Under the pieces are notes generated by a model. It saw nothing but the letters and a program-made list of their open reading frames with translations. It had not been told where the DNA came from and did not search any database. From DASXMT01 sp963781305 (GTDB taxonomy: Bacteria > Actinomycetota > Acidimicrobiia > Acidimicrobiales > RAAP-2), in NCBI GenBank assembly GCA_963781305.1, contig CAWAFL010000011.1:1922001-1986000 (forward strand): a stretch of DNA of 64,000 nt, read 5' to 3'. The translations under genes were made by a program, and so were the position numbers. Shown in pieces: positions 43,733-52,559 of the stretch (the stretch's first letter is position 1; each line of letters starts with the position of its first letter).

Positions 43733-44854
43733 ATGACGGGCGAGACGAACGAGCCGGAGCTCAGCCCCGAAGTAGCCGAGCGGCAGACAGGCCTCCGGAC
43801 AGGCTGGACGACCGGTACCTGCGCCTCGGCCGCAGCCAAGGCCGCCGCCCTGGGCCTGGCCTCCGGGCTCGTACCCGGCGAGGTGGAGGTCGGGCTGCCC
43901 AAGGGGGCGCGGGTCTCATTTCCCGTCGTCGGGGCCGGGCCGGTCGACAACGGCGCCGGCACCGTCCGGGCGGCCGTGGTCAAGGACGCCGGTGACGACC
44001 CCGACTGCACCCATGGGGCGCAGCTCACGGCCGACGTCCGCTGGGCCCCCGACGGCGACACCGAGACCCGGCTGGCCGCCGGGTCGGGTGTGGGCACGAT
44101 CACCAAGCCCGGGTTGGGCCTGCCGGTGGGGGCACCGGCCATCAATCCCGTTCCGCGTCGCATGATCCTCGCCGCCCTGGCCGAGGTGACCGATCGACCG
44201 GTGGTGGTCACTTTCAGCGTGCCGGGGGGTGAGGAGATGACCAAGCGGACCAGCAACGAACGACTGGGTATCCTCGGCGGGATCTCCATCCTGGGCACCA
44301 CCGGCATCGTCAGGCCGTTCTCCACGGCCGCCTATCGGGCGTCGGTCGTCCAGCAGGTGGACGTGGCCTCGGCCCAGGGTGAACGGACCATGGTCCTGTG
44401 CACCGGAAGCCGTTCAGAACAGGCAGCCCAGCGCCTCTATGCCTCCCTCGATCCGGTGTCGTTCGTCGAGGTGGGCGACTTCAGCGGGATCGCACTGCGG
44501 CGGTGCGCGGCCGACGGCATGACCCGGGTGAACGTGGTGGCCATGGCGGGCAAGATCACCAAGCTGGCCTCGGGCGTGATGATGACCCACTTCCACCGGT
44601 CCAAGGTGGACACCGACCTGCTGGCCGCCGTGGCCGCCGAGACCGGATCCCCTGAGGTCGTCGTAGCCGCCGCCACCGAGACCGCGACGGCCCGGCACTT
44701 CTACGATGCCTGCCTGGCCTCGGGAATTCGGGCGCCGCTGGTCCGCCTGTGCCAGATGGCTCGTGACAACTGCATCGCCCATGGCGGAGGAGCGTTCGAG
44801 TGCGAGGTCGTCATGGTCGATTTCGAGGGGGAAGCGGTGATCGCCCGTGCCTGA
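43733..44854 (+). CDS. cbiD: Cobalt-precorrin-5B C1-methyltransferase CbiD
   Basis: CbiD belongs to the oxygen-independent corrin pathway. RTGWTTGTCASAAAKAA, GAQLTADVRW, GVGTITKPGLGLPVGAPAINPVPR and LGILGGISILGTTGIVRPFS are diagnostic. The 373 residues are full length. Its presence with cbiG and without cobG or cobF shows that ring contraction and C1 chemistry follow the anaerobic route. The last 8 bp overlap cbiET. Confidence 0.95.
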   Translation: MTGETNEPELSPEVAERQTGLRTGWTTGTCASAAAKAAALGLASGLVPGEVEVGLPKGARVSFPVVGAGPVDNGAGTVRAAVVKDAGDDPDCTHGAQLTADVRWAPDGDTETRLAAGSGVGTITKPGLGLPVGAPAINPVPRRMILAALAEVTDRPVVVTFSVPGGEEMTKRTSNERLGILGGISILGTTGIVRPFSTAAYRASVVQQVDVASAQGERTMVLCTGSRSEQAAQRLYASLDPVSFVEVGDFSGIALRRCAADGMTRVNVVAMAGKITKLASGVMMTHFHRSKVDTDLLAAVAAETGSPEVVVAAATETATARHFYDACLASGIRAPLVRLCQMARDNCIAHGGGAFECEVVMVDFEGEAVIARA

Positions 44855-46112
44855 TCAAACGGGGACGGTCACCGTCATCGGCATTGCCGGCTACGGGCTG
44901 GACAACATCAGCCCCGATGTCGAGGACGCGCTGCGCAGTGCCCATTTGGTCATCGGCGGGCGGAGGCACCTCGAAGCATTCGAGGATTGGCAACAACGGC
45001 GCGGCGGCGCCCACGTCCAGTCTGTGACCATTGGCAGCGATGCCGACGACGCCTGCCGCCGTGCGGCCGCCGCCGCCGGCGACGGGATCCCGGTGTGCGT
45101 GCTGGCTTCCGGGGATCCCGGGTTCTTCGGCATCGTGCGGGCGCTCCTCCGCGTGGTCGACCGCAAGCACCTGGTCATCGTGCCCGCCCCGTCGTCGGTC
45201 TCACTGGCCTTCGCCCGGATCGGCCTGCCCTGGGACGACGCCACGGTCATCTCGGCACACGGCCGGCCGCTGGCCGACGCCATCGGCGCCATCCGCGTCT
45301 CCCGGAAGGTGGCGGTGCTCACGTCTCCGGGATCGCCCCCCGAAGCGGTAGGGAAGGCCCTCGTGGAGGCGCGAGCAGCCGTTGACGTGGTGGCCGTGTG
45401 CAGCCGGCTCGGACACGCTGAGGAATCAGTGACGATGGTCGGACTCGACGATCTAGCCGGCGGGGCGTGGGATCCGCTGTCCGTCGTCATCCTCTTGGGT
45501 CCCGCCGGGCGGCGGATCGCCGGATGGGGCGGGGCCGCCCACGACGCCAAACCCTTGGCCTGGGGCCTGCCCGACGATGCCTATGGCCACCGTGACGGGA
45601 TGATCACCAAGTCCGAAGTGCGGGCCGTCGCCCTGGGCAAGCTGGCCCTCCCTCCCGCCGGCGTGCTCTGGGACGTCGGTGCGGGCAGCGGCAGCGTGGC
45701 CATCGAGTGCGCCTCCCTCTCCCCCGGCCTGCTCGTCTTCGCCATCGAGGAGCGGAGGGAGGACGTTGCCCGCATTTCGGAGAACACGTCCAAATTCGGC
45801 GTCGCCGTCACCACTGTGCACGGCCACGTGCCCGAAGCCTGCGAGGGCCTTCCCGATCCGGACCGGGTCTTCGTGGGCGGTGGCGGGATCGGCGCCCTTG
45901 ACGTCGCATTGGCTCGGCTTCGCCGGGGCGGCCGCATCGTGGCCACCTTTGCCGCACTCGACCGGGCGGCCGAAGCCGCCAGTCGACTCGGCAACCTGGT
46001 GCAGGTGGGCGTGAGCCGAGCGAAGGCACTTCCCGACGGCGGCGTCCGGTTGGCCGCCGAGAATCCCGTCTTCGTAGCCTGGGGACCCGACGGCGGGAAC
46101 ACCGAACCATGA
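44847..46112 (+). CDS. CbiE-CbiT fusion (CobL-like): C5,15 methyltransferase and C12 decarboxylase
   Basis: A 421-residue fusion. The N-terminal CbiE part (1-215) has VTVIGIAGYGLDNI and LASGDPGFFGI; the C-terminal CbiT part (about 235-420) has the class I methyltransferase motif LWDVGAGSGSVAIECA, and PDRVFVGGGG. It methylates C5 and C15 and decarboxylates the C12 acetate chain. The GTG start overlaps cbiD by 8 bp and the stop overlaps cbiGH. Confidence 0.93.
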   Translation: MPDQTGTVTVIGIAGYGLDNISPDVEDALRSAHLVIGGRRHLEAFEDWQQRRGGAHVQSVTIGSDADDACRRAAAAAGDGIPVCVLASGDPGFFGIVRALLRVVDRKHLVIVPAPSSVSLAFARIGLPWDDATVISAHGRPLADAIGAIRVSRKVAVLTSPGSPPEAVGKALVEARAAVDVVAVCSRLGHAEESVTMVGLDDLAGGAWDPLSVVILLGPAGRRIAGWGGAAHDAKPLAWGLPDDAYGHRDGMITKSEVRAVALGKLALPPAGVLWDVGAGSGSVAIECASLSPGLLVFAIEERREDVARISENTSKFGVAVTTVHGHVPEACEGLPDPDRVFVGGGGIGALDVALARLRRGGRIVATFAALDRAAEAASRLGNLVQVGVSRAKALPDGGVRLAAENPVFVAWGPDGGNTEP

Positions 46113-47797
46113 CCGTCGTCAGCGTCAGTATCACCGAGGCAGGTCGCCGACTTGCCGAGCAGCTGCCCTTCGAGCACGTCCACGGTTCCATGAAGACCGT
46201 GGTCCGGGAACGGTGGGGGCAAGGGGACGTGGAGGGCTTCGTCCTCTTCGCCGCCACCGGCGTCGCGGTACGGATCGTGGCTCCGCTGCTGGCCGACAAG
46301 CACTCGGATCCGGCCGTGGTCTCCGTCGACGAGGCAGGTCGCTTCGCCATCGCTTTGTGCGGCGGGCACCTCGGCGGCGCCAATGAGCTCACCCGACGGG
46401 TGGCGGAACTGCTCGGTGCCACACCGGTGGTCACCACCGCCACCGACGCCACCGGGCTGGCGGCCCTCGACCAGCTCCCCGGCTTCGTAGCCTCGGGGGA
46501 CATCGCCGGCGTCTCTGCCGCCCTTCTCGACGGACGGTCGCCGATCATCGACAATCCCTTGGCCTGGCCCCTCCCCGAGGGTCTCCCGGCCGGCGGGACC
46601 GGGCCCGAGCGCATCCTGGTCACCGACACCAGCATCGATCGGGTTTCTGGCCGCGGCGACGACGCCGGGTCGCCAATCGTGCTGCTGCGACCGGCCTCCC
46701 TCGTGGTCGGCGTGGGTTCCTCGACCGGCGCCGAGAGTGACGAGGTGGTCGCCTTGGTGGCGACGACGCTGGCCGAAGCCGGTTTATCGGCTGACTCCCT
46801 CCAGGCGGTGGCCACCATCGATCGGCGACGACACCATCCGGCCATCACCGGTCTCGGCCTTCCCGTCACTGCGTTCGGGGCCGAGAAACTGGCCGCGGTG
46901 GCTGTCCCCAACCCCAGTGACGCGGCGCGCCGAGCCGTCGGCACCGCCAGCGTGTGCGAGGCGGCTGCGCTCCTGGCCGCCGGAGACGGTGCCACCCTGG
47001 TGGTCGAGAAACGGACGTCGAAGAACGCCACGGTGGCCGTGGCCCGCCGTCGTCATCCTCTGGGACGCGTCGTCCTGGTGGGGTTGGGCCCAGGCGGCGT
47101 CGCCCACCGGACGCCTGCTGCCGAACAGGCAGTTCGTCGAGCAGACGTGGTCATCGGCTACGCCGCCTATGTCGACCAGTGCCAGGACCTGTTGTCCTCA
47201 CATCACCGGGTCATCCGATCACAGCTCGGTTCCGAGCTGGAGCGGGCGCGTGAGGCTCTGACCTTGGCCTCCACGGGGAAGTCCGTGGCCATGGTGTGCT
47301 CCGGCGATGCTGGCGTCTACGCCATGGCCTCCCCCGTCCTGGAGCTCACTGACGACCCGGCCTTCGCCAGCATCGTCGTCGACGTCGTCCCCGGCGTCAC
47401 CGCTGGCCTGGCCACGTCGGCACTGCTCGGCGCTCCGCTCGGACACGACCACGTGCTGATCAGCCTCTCCGATCTCCTCACGCCGTGGGACCGCATCGAG
47501 GCCCGGCTGCGTGCTGCCGCCCACTCGGATCTCGTGGTCGTCCTCTACAACCCTCGTTCCGAGCGCCGTACCTGGCAACTGGGGAAAGCGCTGGGCATCT
47601 TGGCGGGTGGGCGACCACCCACCACCCCGGTGGGCATAGTCACCGATGCCGGGCGTCAGGACCAACACGTCATGATCACCAGCCTCGAAGAGCTCGATCC
47701 GGCCACGGTGACCATGACGACCTGCGTCATCGTCGGGTCGTCCACCACGTTGGTGGTCAACGACCGCATGGTGACCCCAAGGGGCTACCCACGATGA
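46109..47797 (+). CDS. CbiG-CbiH fusion: cobalt-precorrin-5A hydrolase and C17-methyltransferase
   Basis: The 562 residues join CbiG (1 to about 325; GFVLFAATGVAVRIVAPLL, HLGGANELTRRVAELLGATPVVTTATD, GVGSSTGAESDEV) to CbiH/CobJ (from about 335; RVVLVGLGPGG, ADVVIGYAAYVDQC, VCSGDAGVYAMASPVLE, VVPGVTAGLATSALLGAPLGHD, YNPRSERRTWQL). CbiH methylates C17 and contracts the ring, and CbiG opens the resulting lactone and removes acetaldehyde, so the fusion covers consecutive steps. ATGA overlaps lie at both ends. Confidence 0.94.
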   Translation: MTVVSVSITEAGRRLAEQLPFEHVHGSMKTVVRERWGQGDVEGFVLFAATGVAVRIVAPLLADKHSDPAVVSVDEAGRFAIALCGGHLGGANELTRRVAELLGATPVVTTATDATGLAALDQLPGFVASGDIAGVSAALLDGRSPIIDNPLAWPLPEGLPAGGTGPERILVTDTSIDRVSGRGDDAGSPIVLLRPASLVVGVGSSTGAESDEVVALVATTLAEAGLSADSLQAVATIDRRRHHPAITGLGLPVTAFGAEKLAAVAVPNPSDAARRAVGTASVCEAAALLAAGDGATLVVEKRTSKNATVAVARRRHPLGRVVLVGLGPGGVAHRTPAAEQAVRRADVVIGYAAYVDQCQDLLSSHHRVIRSQLGSELERAREALTLASTGKSVAMVCSGDAGVYAMASPVLELTDDPAFASIVVDVVPGVTAGLATSALLGAPLGHDHVLISLSDLLTPWDRIEARLRAAAHSDLVVVLYNPRSERRTWQLGKALGILAGGRPPTTPVGIVTDAGRQDQHVMITSLEELDPATVTMTTCVIVGSSTTLVVNDRMVTPRGYPR

Positions 47798-48339
47798 TCC
47801 GTAGGGATGACGCTGAGCCTGGTGCTGGTGCTTCGGTCGCTGGTGCTTCGGTCGCTGGTGCTTCGGTCGCTGCTGCTTTGGTCGCTGGTGCTTCGGTCGC
47901 TGCGGCCTTGGAGACTGCGGCCCTAAAGACTGCGGCCTTGGACCCTCCAGCCCCCAATGTCTTTTCCGGAATTTACCGCCGGGTTTCGGCGAAAAGCGGT
48001 CATGGTCTCCCTCCGATTCGCCCAAACACGGCATCCTCCGGATACAACACGTCGCACGCGGAGCTCAGGAGGGCCCCCTATCCGGGGCCCGATGCTGGCC
48101 GGTCCCCCGTCCGGACGCCAGGTGCACGTGCCGTAGAGGACAGCGCCCGACGCACTCCCTGGTCGGTGGCCATCGATGACCGATGTACGGCCTGTGGCGC
48201 GTGCCTCGCCACGTGTCCCGAGCATGCTCTGCTTCCCGCCGCTCGTCGCCCTGTGGTCATCGCGGCGCGTTGCTCCGGCTGCGGTGAGTGCGTGGAGGTC
48301 TGCCCTCGCGGTGCCATCACCGACGTGTGGTTCCCATGA
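47794..48339 (+). CDS. 2[4Fe-4S] ferredoxin-like protein with N-terminal repeats, in the cobalamin operon
   Basis: A 181-residue protein. The C-terminal 55 residues hold two classic CX2CX2CX3C clusters (C131, 134, 137, 141 and C160, 163, 166, 170). Residues 12-50 are Ala/Gly/Val/Ser repeats (GASVA units) written by a 15 bp array, and 50-125 have no similarity that I recognise. It overlaps cbiGH and cbiC by ATGA, so it is a true operon member. It might supply electrons for cobalt reduction or for the precorrin-6 reduction whose enzyme is not seen here; both are inferences. Confidence 0.87.
   Translation: MIRRDDAEPGAGASVAGASVAGASVAAALVAGASVAAALETAALKTAALDPPAPNVFSGIYRRVSAKSGHGLPPIRPNTASSGYNTSHAELRRAPYPGPDAGRSPVRTPGARAVEDSARRTPWSVAIDDRCTACGACLATCPEHALLPAARRPVVIAARCSGCGECVEVCPRGAITDVWFP
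47827..47943. repeat. Two adjoining 15 bp repeat families in the ferredoxin gene
   Basis: GGTGCTTCGGTCGCT occurs at 47827, 47842, 47857 and 47887 with a diverged copy at 47872; a second family (GCGGCCTTGGAGACT type) follows at 47902, 47917 and 47932. Together they encode the GASVA and AALETAAL runs. Confidence 0.95.
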
Positions 48340-48959
48340 CACAACGAGTGCATCCCATCGAGACCGAGAGCTACCGGATCCTCCGCGAACGGGTCGACCT
48401 CTCCAAGCTCCCGCCCAATGTGGCCGCGGTGACTGCCAGGGTCATACATGCATCCGCCGATCTCGAGTTCGCCCAATTGATGGTCCTGGACGACGCCTCC
48501 GTATCGGCCGGTATCGAAGCGGTGCAGGCGGGTGCGCCGGTCGTCTGTGACGTCCAGATGGTGCGGTCGGGCATCACCTCGGTGGCGACCGCGTGCCTTC
48601 TCGACGAGGCGGCGGCGGGACCGAACGGGATCCCGACTCGGAGCGCTGATGCCATCACCAGGGCCGCGGAACGATGGCCGGTGGGGGCGGTGTTCGTCAT
48701 CGGCTGCGCACCCACCGCCCTGTTCGAAGTGGTACGGCTGGTGGAGTCGGGTGCCTTGCGTCCCGCCCTGGTCATCGGCATGCCGGTCGGTTTCGTCGGC
48801 GCGGCCGAAGCGAAGGATGCTTTGCGCCGCATCGCCTCCGACCGACCCCATGGCCGCCCTGTCCACGCCATCTCGAACAGAGGCGAGAAGGGCGGTTCGG
48901 CCGTGGCCTCGGCCGCGTTCAACGCCATCGCCCGCCTGGCGGGCACGACGACGACCTAA
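48336..48959 (+). CDS. cbiC: Precorrin-8X methylmutase CbiC/CobH
   Basis: Moves the C11 methyl group to C12 to give cobyrinate. The 207 residues contain HPIETESYRILRERVDLS, VIHASADLEFAQLM, the DVQMVRSGI block, FVIGCAPTALFEVVRLVESG and GMPVGFVGAAEAKDAL, all typical. It overlaps the ferredoxin gene by ATGA and is the last gene of the plus-strand arm, convergent with the aldehyde dehydrogenase. Confidence 0.95.
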   Translation: MTQRVHPIETESYRILRERVDLSKLPPNVAAVTARVIHASADLEFAQLMVLDDASVSAGIEAVQAGAPVVCDVQMVRSGITSVATACLLDEAAAGPNGIPTRSADAITRAAERWPVGAVFVIGCAPTALFEVVRLVESGALRPALVIGMPVGFVGAAEAKDALRRIASDRPHGRPVHAISNRGEKGGSAVASAAFNAIARLAGTTTT

Positions 48960-49027
48960 CCAGCCGCCGACGCCGTTCAGGCACCGGACGTTCCGTGTGC
49001 GAGAACGCCCGGAGACCGAGCGTGCCC

Positions 49028-50446
49028 CTAGAGCTGCAGGGACTTCACCTCGAGGAATTCCTCGAACCCGAAGCTGCCGTACTCACGACCGTTGCCGGAC
49101 TGCTTGTACCCACCGAAGGGAGCCGACGGATTGAAGCCTCCCCCGTTGACCTCGACTTGGCCGGTACGGAGCTTGCGCGCCACCCGGTTGGCATGGTCGC
49201 CGTCCTCGGCCCACACTCCCCCGGCCAGGCCGTAGTCGGTGTCGTTAGCGATGTCGATGGCCTCTTCCTCGGTGTCGTAGGGGATGATGGAGAGCACGGG
49301 ACCAAAGATCTCTTCCCGAGCGATGGTCATATCCCGCGTCACGTCGGAGAACACGGTCGGCCGGACGAAGTAGCCGGTGTCCAAACCATCGGGTGCCTCG
49401 ACCCCTCCGGTCAGGAGGCGAGCGCCCTCGTCCTCACCTCGCTGGATGTAGCCCCGCACCCGGTCCCGCTGTACGGCGGAAATCAACGGGCCGAGCCGCG
49501 TGGCCTTGTCGAAGGGATCACCCGGCGTCCAGCCCTCCGCCGCGGCCGTAGCCAACACTTCGACCTCGGCCAGCTTGTCCCGCGGCACCAGCATCCGGGT
49601 CAGGGCGCTGCAGGTCTGGCCCGAGTTCATGTAGCACTTGTTCACGCCGTCGGGTACGGCCTTGTCCAGGTCTGCTCCGCTGAGAATGACGTTGGCCGAC
49701 TTGCCGCCCAGCTCGAGGGCAACCCGCTTGACCGTGGCCGACGCCACTTCGGCCACTCTCCTCCCGGCACGGGTGGAGCCGGTGAAGGACACCATGTCCA
49801 CGTCGGGGTGGGCGGCAATTGCCTCTCCCACCACCGGTCCGACGCCGGTCACCAGGTTGAACACCCCGGCGGGCAGGCCGATCTCATCGAACACCTCGGC
49901 GAGGACGAACGCGTTGAGCGGCGCCACCTCACTCGGCTTCAGGACCACGGTGCACCCAGCGGCCAGCGCCGGTGCCACCTTGGCTGCTATCTGATGGAGC
50001 GGATAGTTCCACGGGGTGATGGCGCCGACCACGCCGATCGGTTCGCGCACGATCAGGGAATTCCCCACTTGTTGCTCCCAGGTGAAGTCGTTGGCCACCT
50101 GCGCCATGGAACCGAACGTGTTCATGGGCAGTCCCACCTGGATGAGGCCGGAGAGCGTCAACGGCATCCCTACCTCGTGGGTGATGATGTCGGCCAGCTC
50201 GTCCATGCGGTTCCCAAGCGCCTCTTGCACCCGGGTGAGCACCTTCGCCCGCTCCCCCACCGAGGTTTCCGACCATGCCGGAAAGGCCCGTCGCGCCGCG
50301 GACACCGCCCGATCGATGTCCTCCACCGTCCCCTCGGGCACCGTGGCCAGCTCCTCTTCGGTAGTCGAGTCGATCACGCTCAGCGTGCCCGTCCCCGTGG
50401 AGGCCACCCATGCCCCATCGATGTAGAGCTTGTCCCGGTTGTCCAT
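49028..50446 (-). CDS. Aldehyde dehydrogenase family protein
   Basis: NAD(P)-dependent oxidation of an aldehyde to its acid. Catalytic Cys is in NSGQTCSALTRM, the general base Glu in LELGGKSANV, and the cofactor site in GAITPWNYPLHQIA and SFTGSTRAGR. It has 472 residues; the ATG at 50446 has a GAGGAGG site seven bases upstream. It is divergent from a TetR gene. Substrate cannot be told. Confidence 0.93.
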   Translation of the reverse strand: MDNRDKLYIDGAWVASTGTGTLSVIDSTTEEELATVPEGTVEDIDRAVSAARRAFPAWSETSVGERAKVLTRVQEALGNRMDELADIITHEVGMPLTLSGLIQVGLPMNTFGSMAQVANDFTWEQQVGNSLIVREPIGVVGAITPWNYPLHQIAAKVAPALAAGCTVVLKPSEVAPLNAFVLAEVFDEIGLPAGVFNLVTGVGPVVGEAIAAHPDVDMVSFTGSTRAGRRVAEVASATVKRVALELGGKSANVILSGADLDKAVPDGVNKCYMNSGQTCSALTRMLVPRDKLAEVEVLATAAAEGWTPGDPFDKATRLGPLISAVQRDRVRGYIQRGEDEGARLLTGGVEAPDGLDTGYFVRPTVFSDVTRDMTIAREEIFGPVLSIIPYDTEEEAIDIANDTDYGLAGGVWAEDGDHANRVARKLRTGQVEVNGGGFNPSAPFGGYKQSGNGREYGSFGFEEFLEVKSLQL

Positions 50447-50571
50447 AACGAGGCCTCCTCGGTGGTTCGTATCTCCATCAACCCTAAACGCGAAGAGCCC
50501 CGCTCGGCACTGCCCACGCACCTACGGCACCCGCAGCCTCCGCCCCTCGGCCATCCCGCGCTCAACCCCCA

Positions 50572-50610
50572 TTGCGCCCTCCGAGCAAGATATATAGAGT
50601 TCGCTATGTA
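50572..50610 (+). promoter_or_regulatory. Promoter and inverted repeat before the tetR-nitronate monooxygenase pair
   Basis: TTGCGC (50572-50577) and TAGAGT (50595-50600) are 17 bp apart. The inverted repeat TATATAG-6-CTATGTA (50591-50610, one mismatch) covers the -10, in an unusually AT-rich patch. It is a likely TetR operator that could also affect the divergent aldehyde dehydrogenase. Confidence 0.55.
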
Positions 50611-50648
50611 AGTCGTGCGCCACGTGAGCGCCCGGCAGAGGACGCCAG

Positions 50649-51368
50649 ATGGCACTGACCCAGGAAGAACGCAAGGCAGAGACACGAACGCGGCTCTTGG
50701 CCGCGGCCGCAGACCTGTTCGCCGAGCACGGCATCGATGGGGTTTCCGTCGACGCCGTGGCTGAGGCCGCGGGCCGGACCTCGGGGGCCGTCTACGCCCA
50801 TTTCGGCTCGAAGCAGGGCCTGCTGCTCGCCCTCCTCGATTCCTGGCAGCAGTCCTTCCTGACCGTCCTCTTCGCTGAAGTAGCAGTGACCGACCAGCCC
50901 ATCGATCAGCTGGGTGCAGTGTGGGGCAACATCGGCAAGGGCTCCGACGAACGGGTCCGTCGTTGGATGCTGCTCGAGCACGAGCTCTCGTTGCGGGCGG
51001 CCCGCGATCCCGACGTGGCGGCGATCCTCCAGGCCCGGAATCAGGAGACCCATCATCGAAGCGAGCGGGAGCTGGCCTGGTGGGCGCACGAGGTGGGCTC
51101 ACAGCCGGTGGCTGCTCCCGATCAGCTGGCCGTGTTGGTCAAGGCCCTGTTAAACGGCTTGGCCATGCAACAGCGGGTCGACCCCGGGTCGGTGAGCGAC
51201 GACACCGCGGTCGCCGGGCTCGCCGCACTTCTCGGACTCGGCATCGGATCTCCCGGCACTGCCTCGGCTGAAGCCACCGCCCCGCCCGTGGTCAAGGCAT
51301 CCGAGGATCCACCGACGACAACTACCACGAGACAGACAACCACAACGAGACAGGAGCACACCTCATGA
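50649..51368 (+). CDS. TetR family transcriptional regulator
   Basis: A 239-residue regulator. The HTH is in residues 10-57: ETRTRLLAAAADLFAEHGIDGVSVDAVAEAAGRTSGAVYAHFGSKQGLL. The ligand domain is helical and unremarkable. The last 20 residues are Thr/Arg/Gln repeats from an 18 bp tandem duplication ending at the stop, which overlaps the nitronate monooxygenase ATG (ATGA). It likely controls that gene and itself. Confidence 0.92.
   Translation: MALTQEERKAETRTRLLAAAADLFAEHGIDGVSVDAVAEAAGRTSGAVYAHFGSKQGLLLALLDSWQQSFLTVLFAEVAVTDQPIDQLGAVWGNIGKGSDERVRRWMLLEHELSLRAARDPDVAAILQARNQETHHRSERELAWWAHEVGSQPVAAPDQLAVLVKALLNGLAMQQRVDPGSVSDDTAVAGLAALLGLGIGSPGTASAEATAPPVVKASEDPPTTTTTRQTTTTRQEHTS
51318..51353. 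repeat. 18 bp x 2 tandem repeat at the tetR C-terminus
   Basis: Units at 51318 and 51336 (ACAACTACCACGAGACAG type) differ at two positions and encode TTTRQ-like residues just before the stop. Confidence 0.88.
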
Positions 51369-52486
51369 ACACCGAGATCCGCCAACGGCTGGGCATCGAG
51401 TTCCCCATCTTTGCCTTCACTCACTGCCGGGACGTCGTAGCTGCGGTGTCCAACGCCGGCGGCATCGGCGTACTCGGCGCCATCGCCTTCAACCCCGAAC
51501 AACTCGAGGTGGAGCTGACCTGGATCGACGAGCACGTGGGCGACAACCCCTACGGCGTCGACATCGTCATTCCCGCCAAGTACGAGGGCATGGACGAGAT
51601 GGACCCCGAGAAGCTGGAAGCGCAGCTGCAGGGGATGGTGCCCGCCACCCACCGCGAGTTCGCACGCAAGCTGCTCGCCGACCACGGCGTGCCAGAGATA
51701 CCCGAGAGCGAGGCGAAGAGCACGGGCATGATGGGGTGGACGGCCGCCCACGCCCACGGGCTCATCGACGTGGCCCTCAAGCACCCCAAGGTCAAGCTCA
51801 TCGCCAACGCACTCGGTACCCCGCCGGCGGACGTGGTCAAGCGGGTCCAAGACGCCGGCCTGATCATCGGTGCCCTGGCCGGCTCGGTGAGGCACGCCAT
51901 GCACCACAAGGATGCCGGTTTGGACTTCGTCATCTGCCAGGGTTCCGAAGGGGGCGGCCACACCGGAGACGTGGGCAGCATCGTGTTGTGGCCCGAGGTC
52001 ATCGACGCCGTCGCTCCCCTACCCGTTCTGGCCGCCGGAGGCATCGGCAGTGGCCGCCAGATGGCTGCCGCGCTAGCCATGGGCGCCCAGGGCGTGTGGA
52101 CGGGAACCCTATGGCTCACGGTCGAGGAGTCCTCGTCCCCGCCCGCCCAGATGGAGACCTACCTGGCCGCCACGAGCCGGGACACCATCCGCTCACGGTC
52201 GTTCACCGGCAAGCCGGCCCGCATGCTGAAGAACGACTGGACGGACGCGTGGGAGGCCGACGACACCCCGGACCCACTCCCCATGCCACTACAGATGCTG
52301 GTGGCCATCGAAGCAGTCAGCCGTGGCTCGCGCTATCCCGTCCAAGCCAAGGACGTGAGCTTCAACCCGTGCGGCCAGGTCATCGGTCGAGCCACCCAGG
52401 TGCGGAAGGCCAAGGACGTCGTGTACGAGATGGTCGAAGAGTACATCGAGGCCACAGAGCGCCTGCAAGCAGGCATTTCTGTCTAA
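51365..52486 (+). CDS. Nitronate monooxygenase family flavoprotein
   Basis: An FMN-binding TIM-barrel protein of 373 residues related to 2-nitropropane dioxygenase. Family signatures are RLGIEFPIF near the start, SNAGGIGVLGA, ICQGSEGGGHTGDVGSIVLWPEVID and VLAAGGIGSGRQMAAALAMGAQGVWTGTLWL. It may oxidise propionate 3-nitronate or act as another flavin oxidoreductase. It is co-transcribed with tetR. Confidence 0.91.
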   Translation: MNTEIRQRLGIEFPIFAFTHCRDVVAAVSNAGGIGVLGAIAFNPEQLEVELTWIDEHVGDNPYGVDIVIPAKYEGMDEMDPEKLEAQLQGMVPATHREFARKLLADHGVPEIPESEAKSTGMMGWTAAHAHGLIDVALKHPKVKLIANALGTPPADVVKRVQDAGLIIGALAGSVRHAMHHKDAGLDFVICQGSEGGGHTGDVGSIVLWPEVIDAVAPLPVLAAGGIGSGRQMAAALAMGAQGVWTGTLWLTVEESSSPPAQMETYLAATSRDTIRSRSFTGKPARMLKNDWTDAWEADDTPDPLPMPLQMLVAIEAVSRGSRYPVQAKDVSFNPCGQVIGRATQVRKAKDVVYEMVEEYIEATERLQAGISV

Positions 52487-52559
52487 CCGTCAAGCTCTGC
52501 CTCACCCTCAGGCTAACGTGAGCTGTATCGCACCATCAGGCTAACCCTCAAGTGAACCC

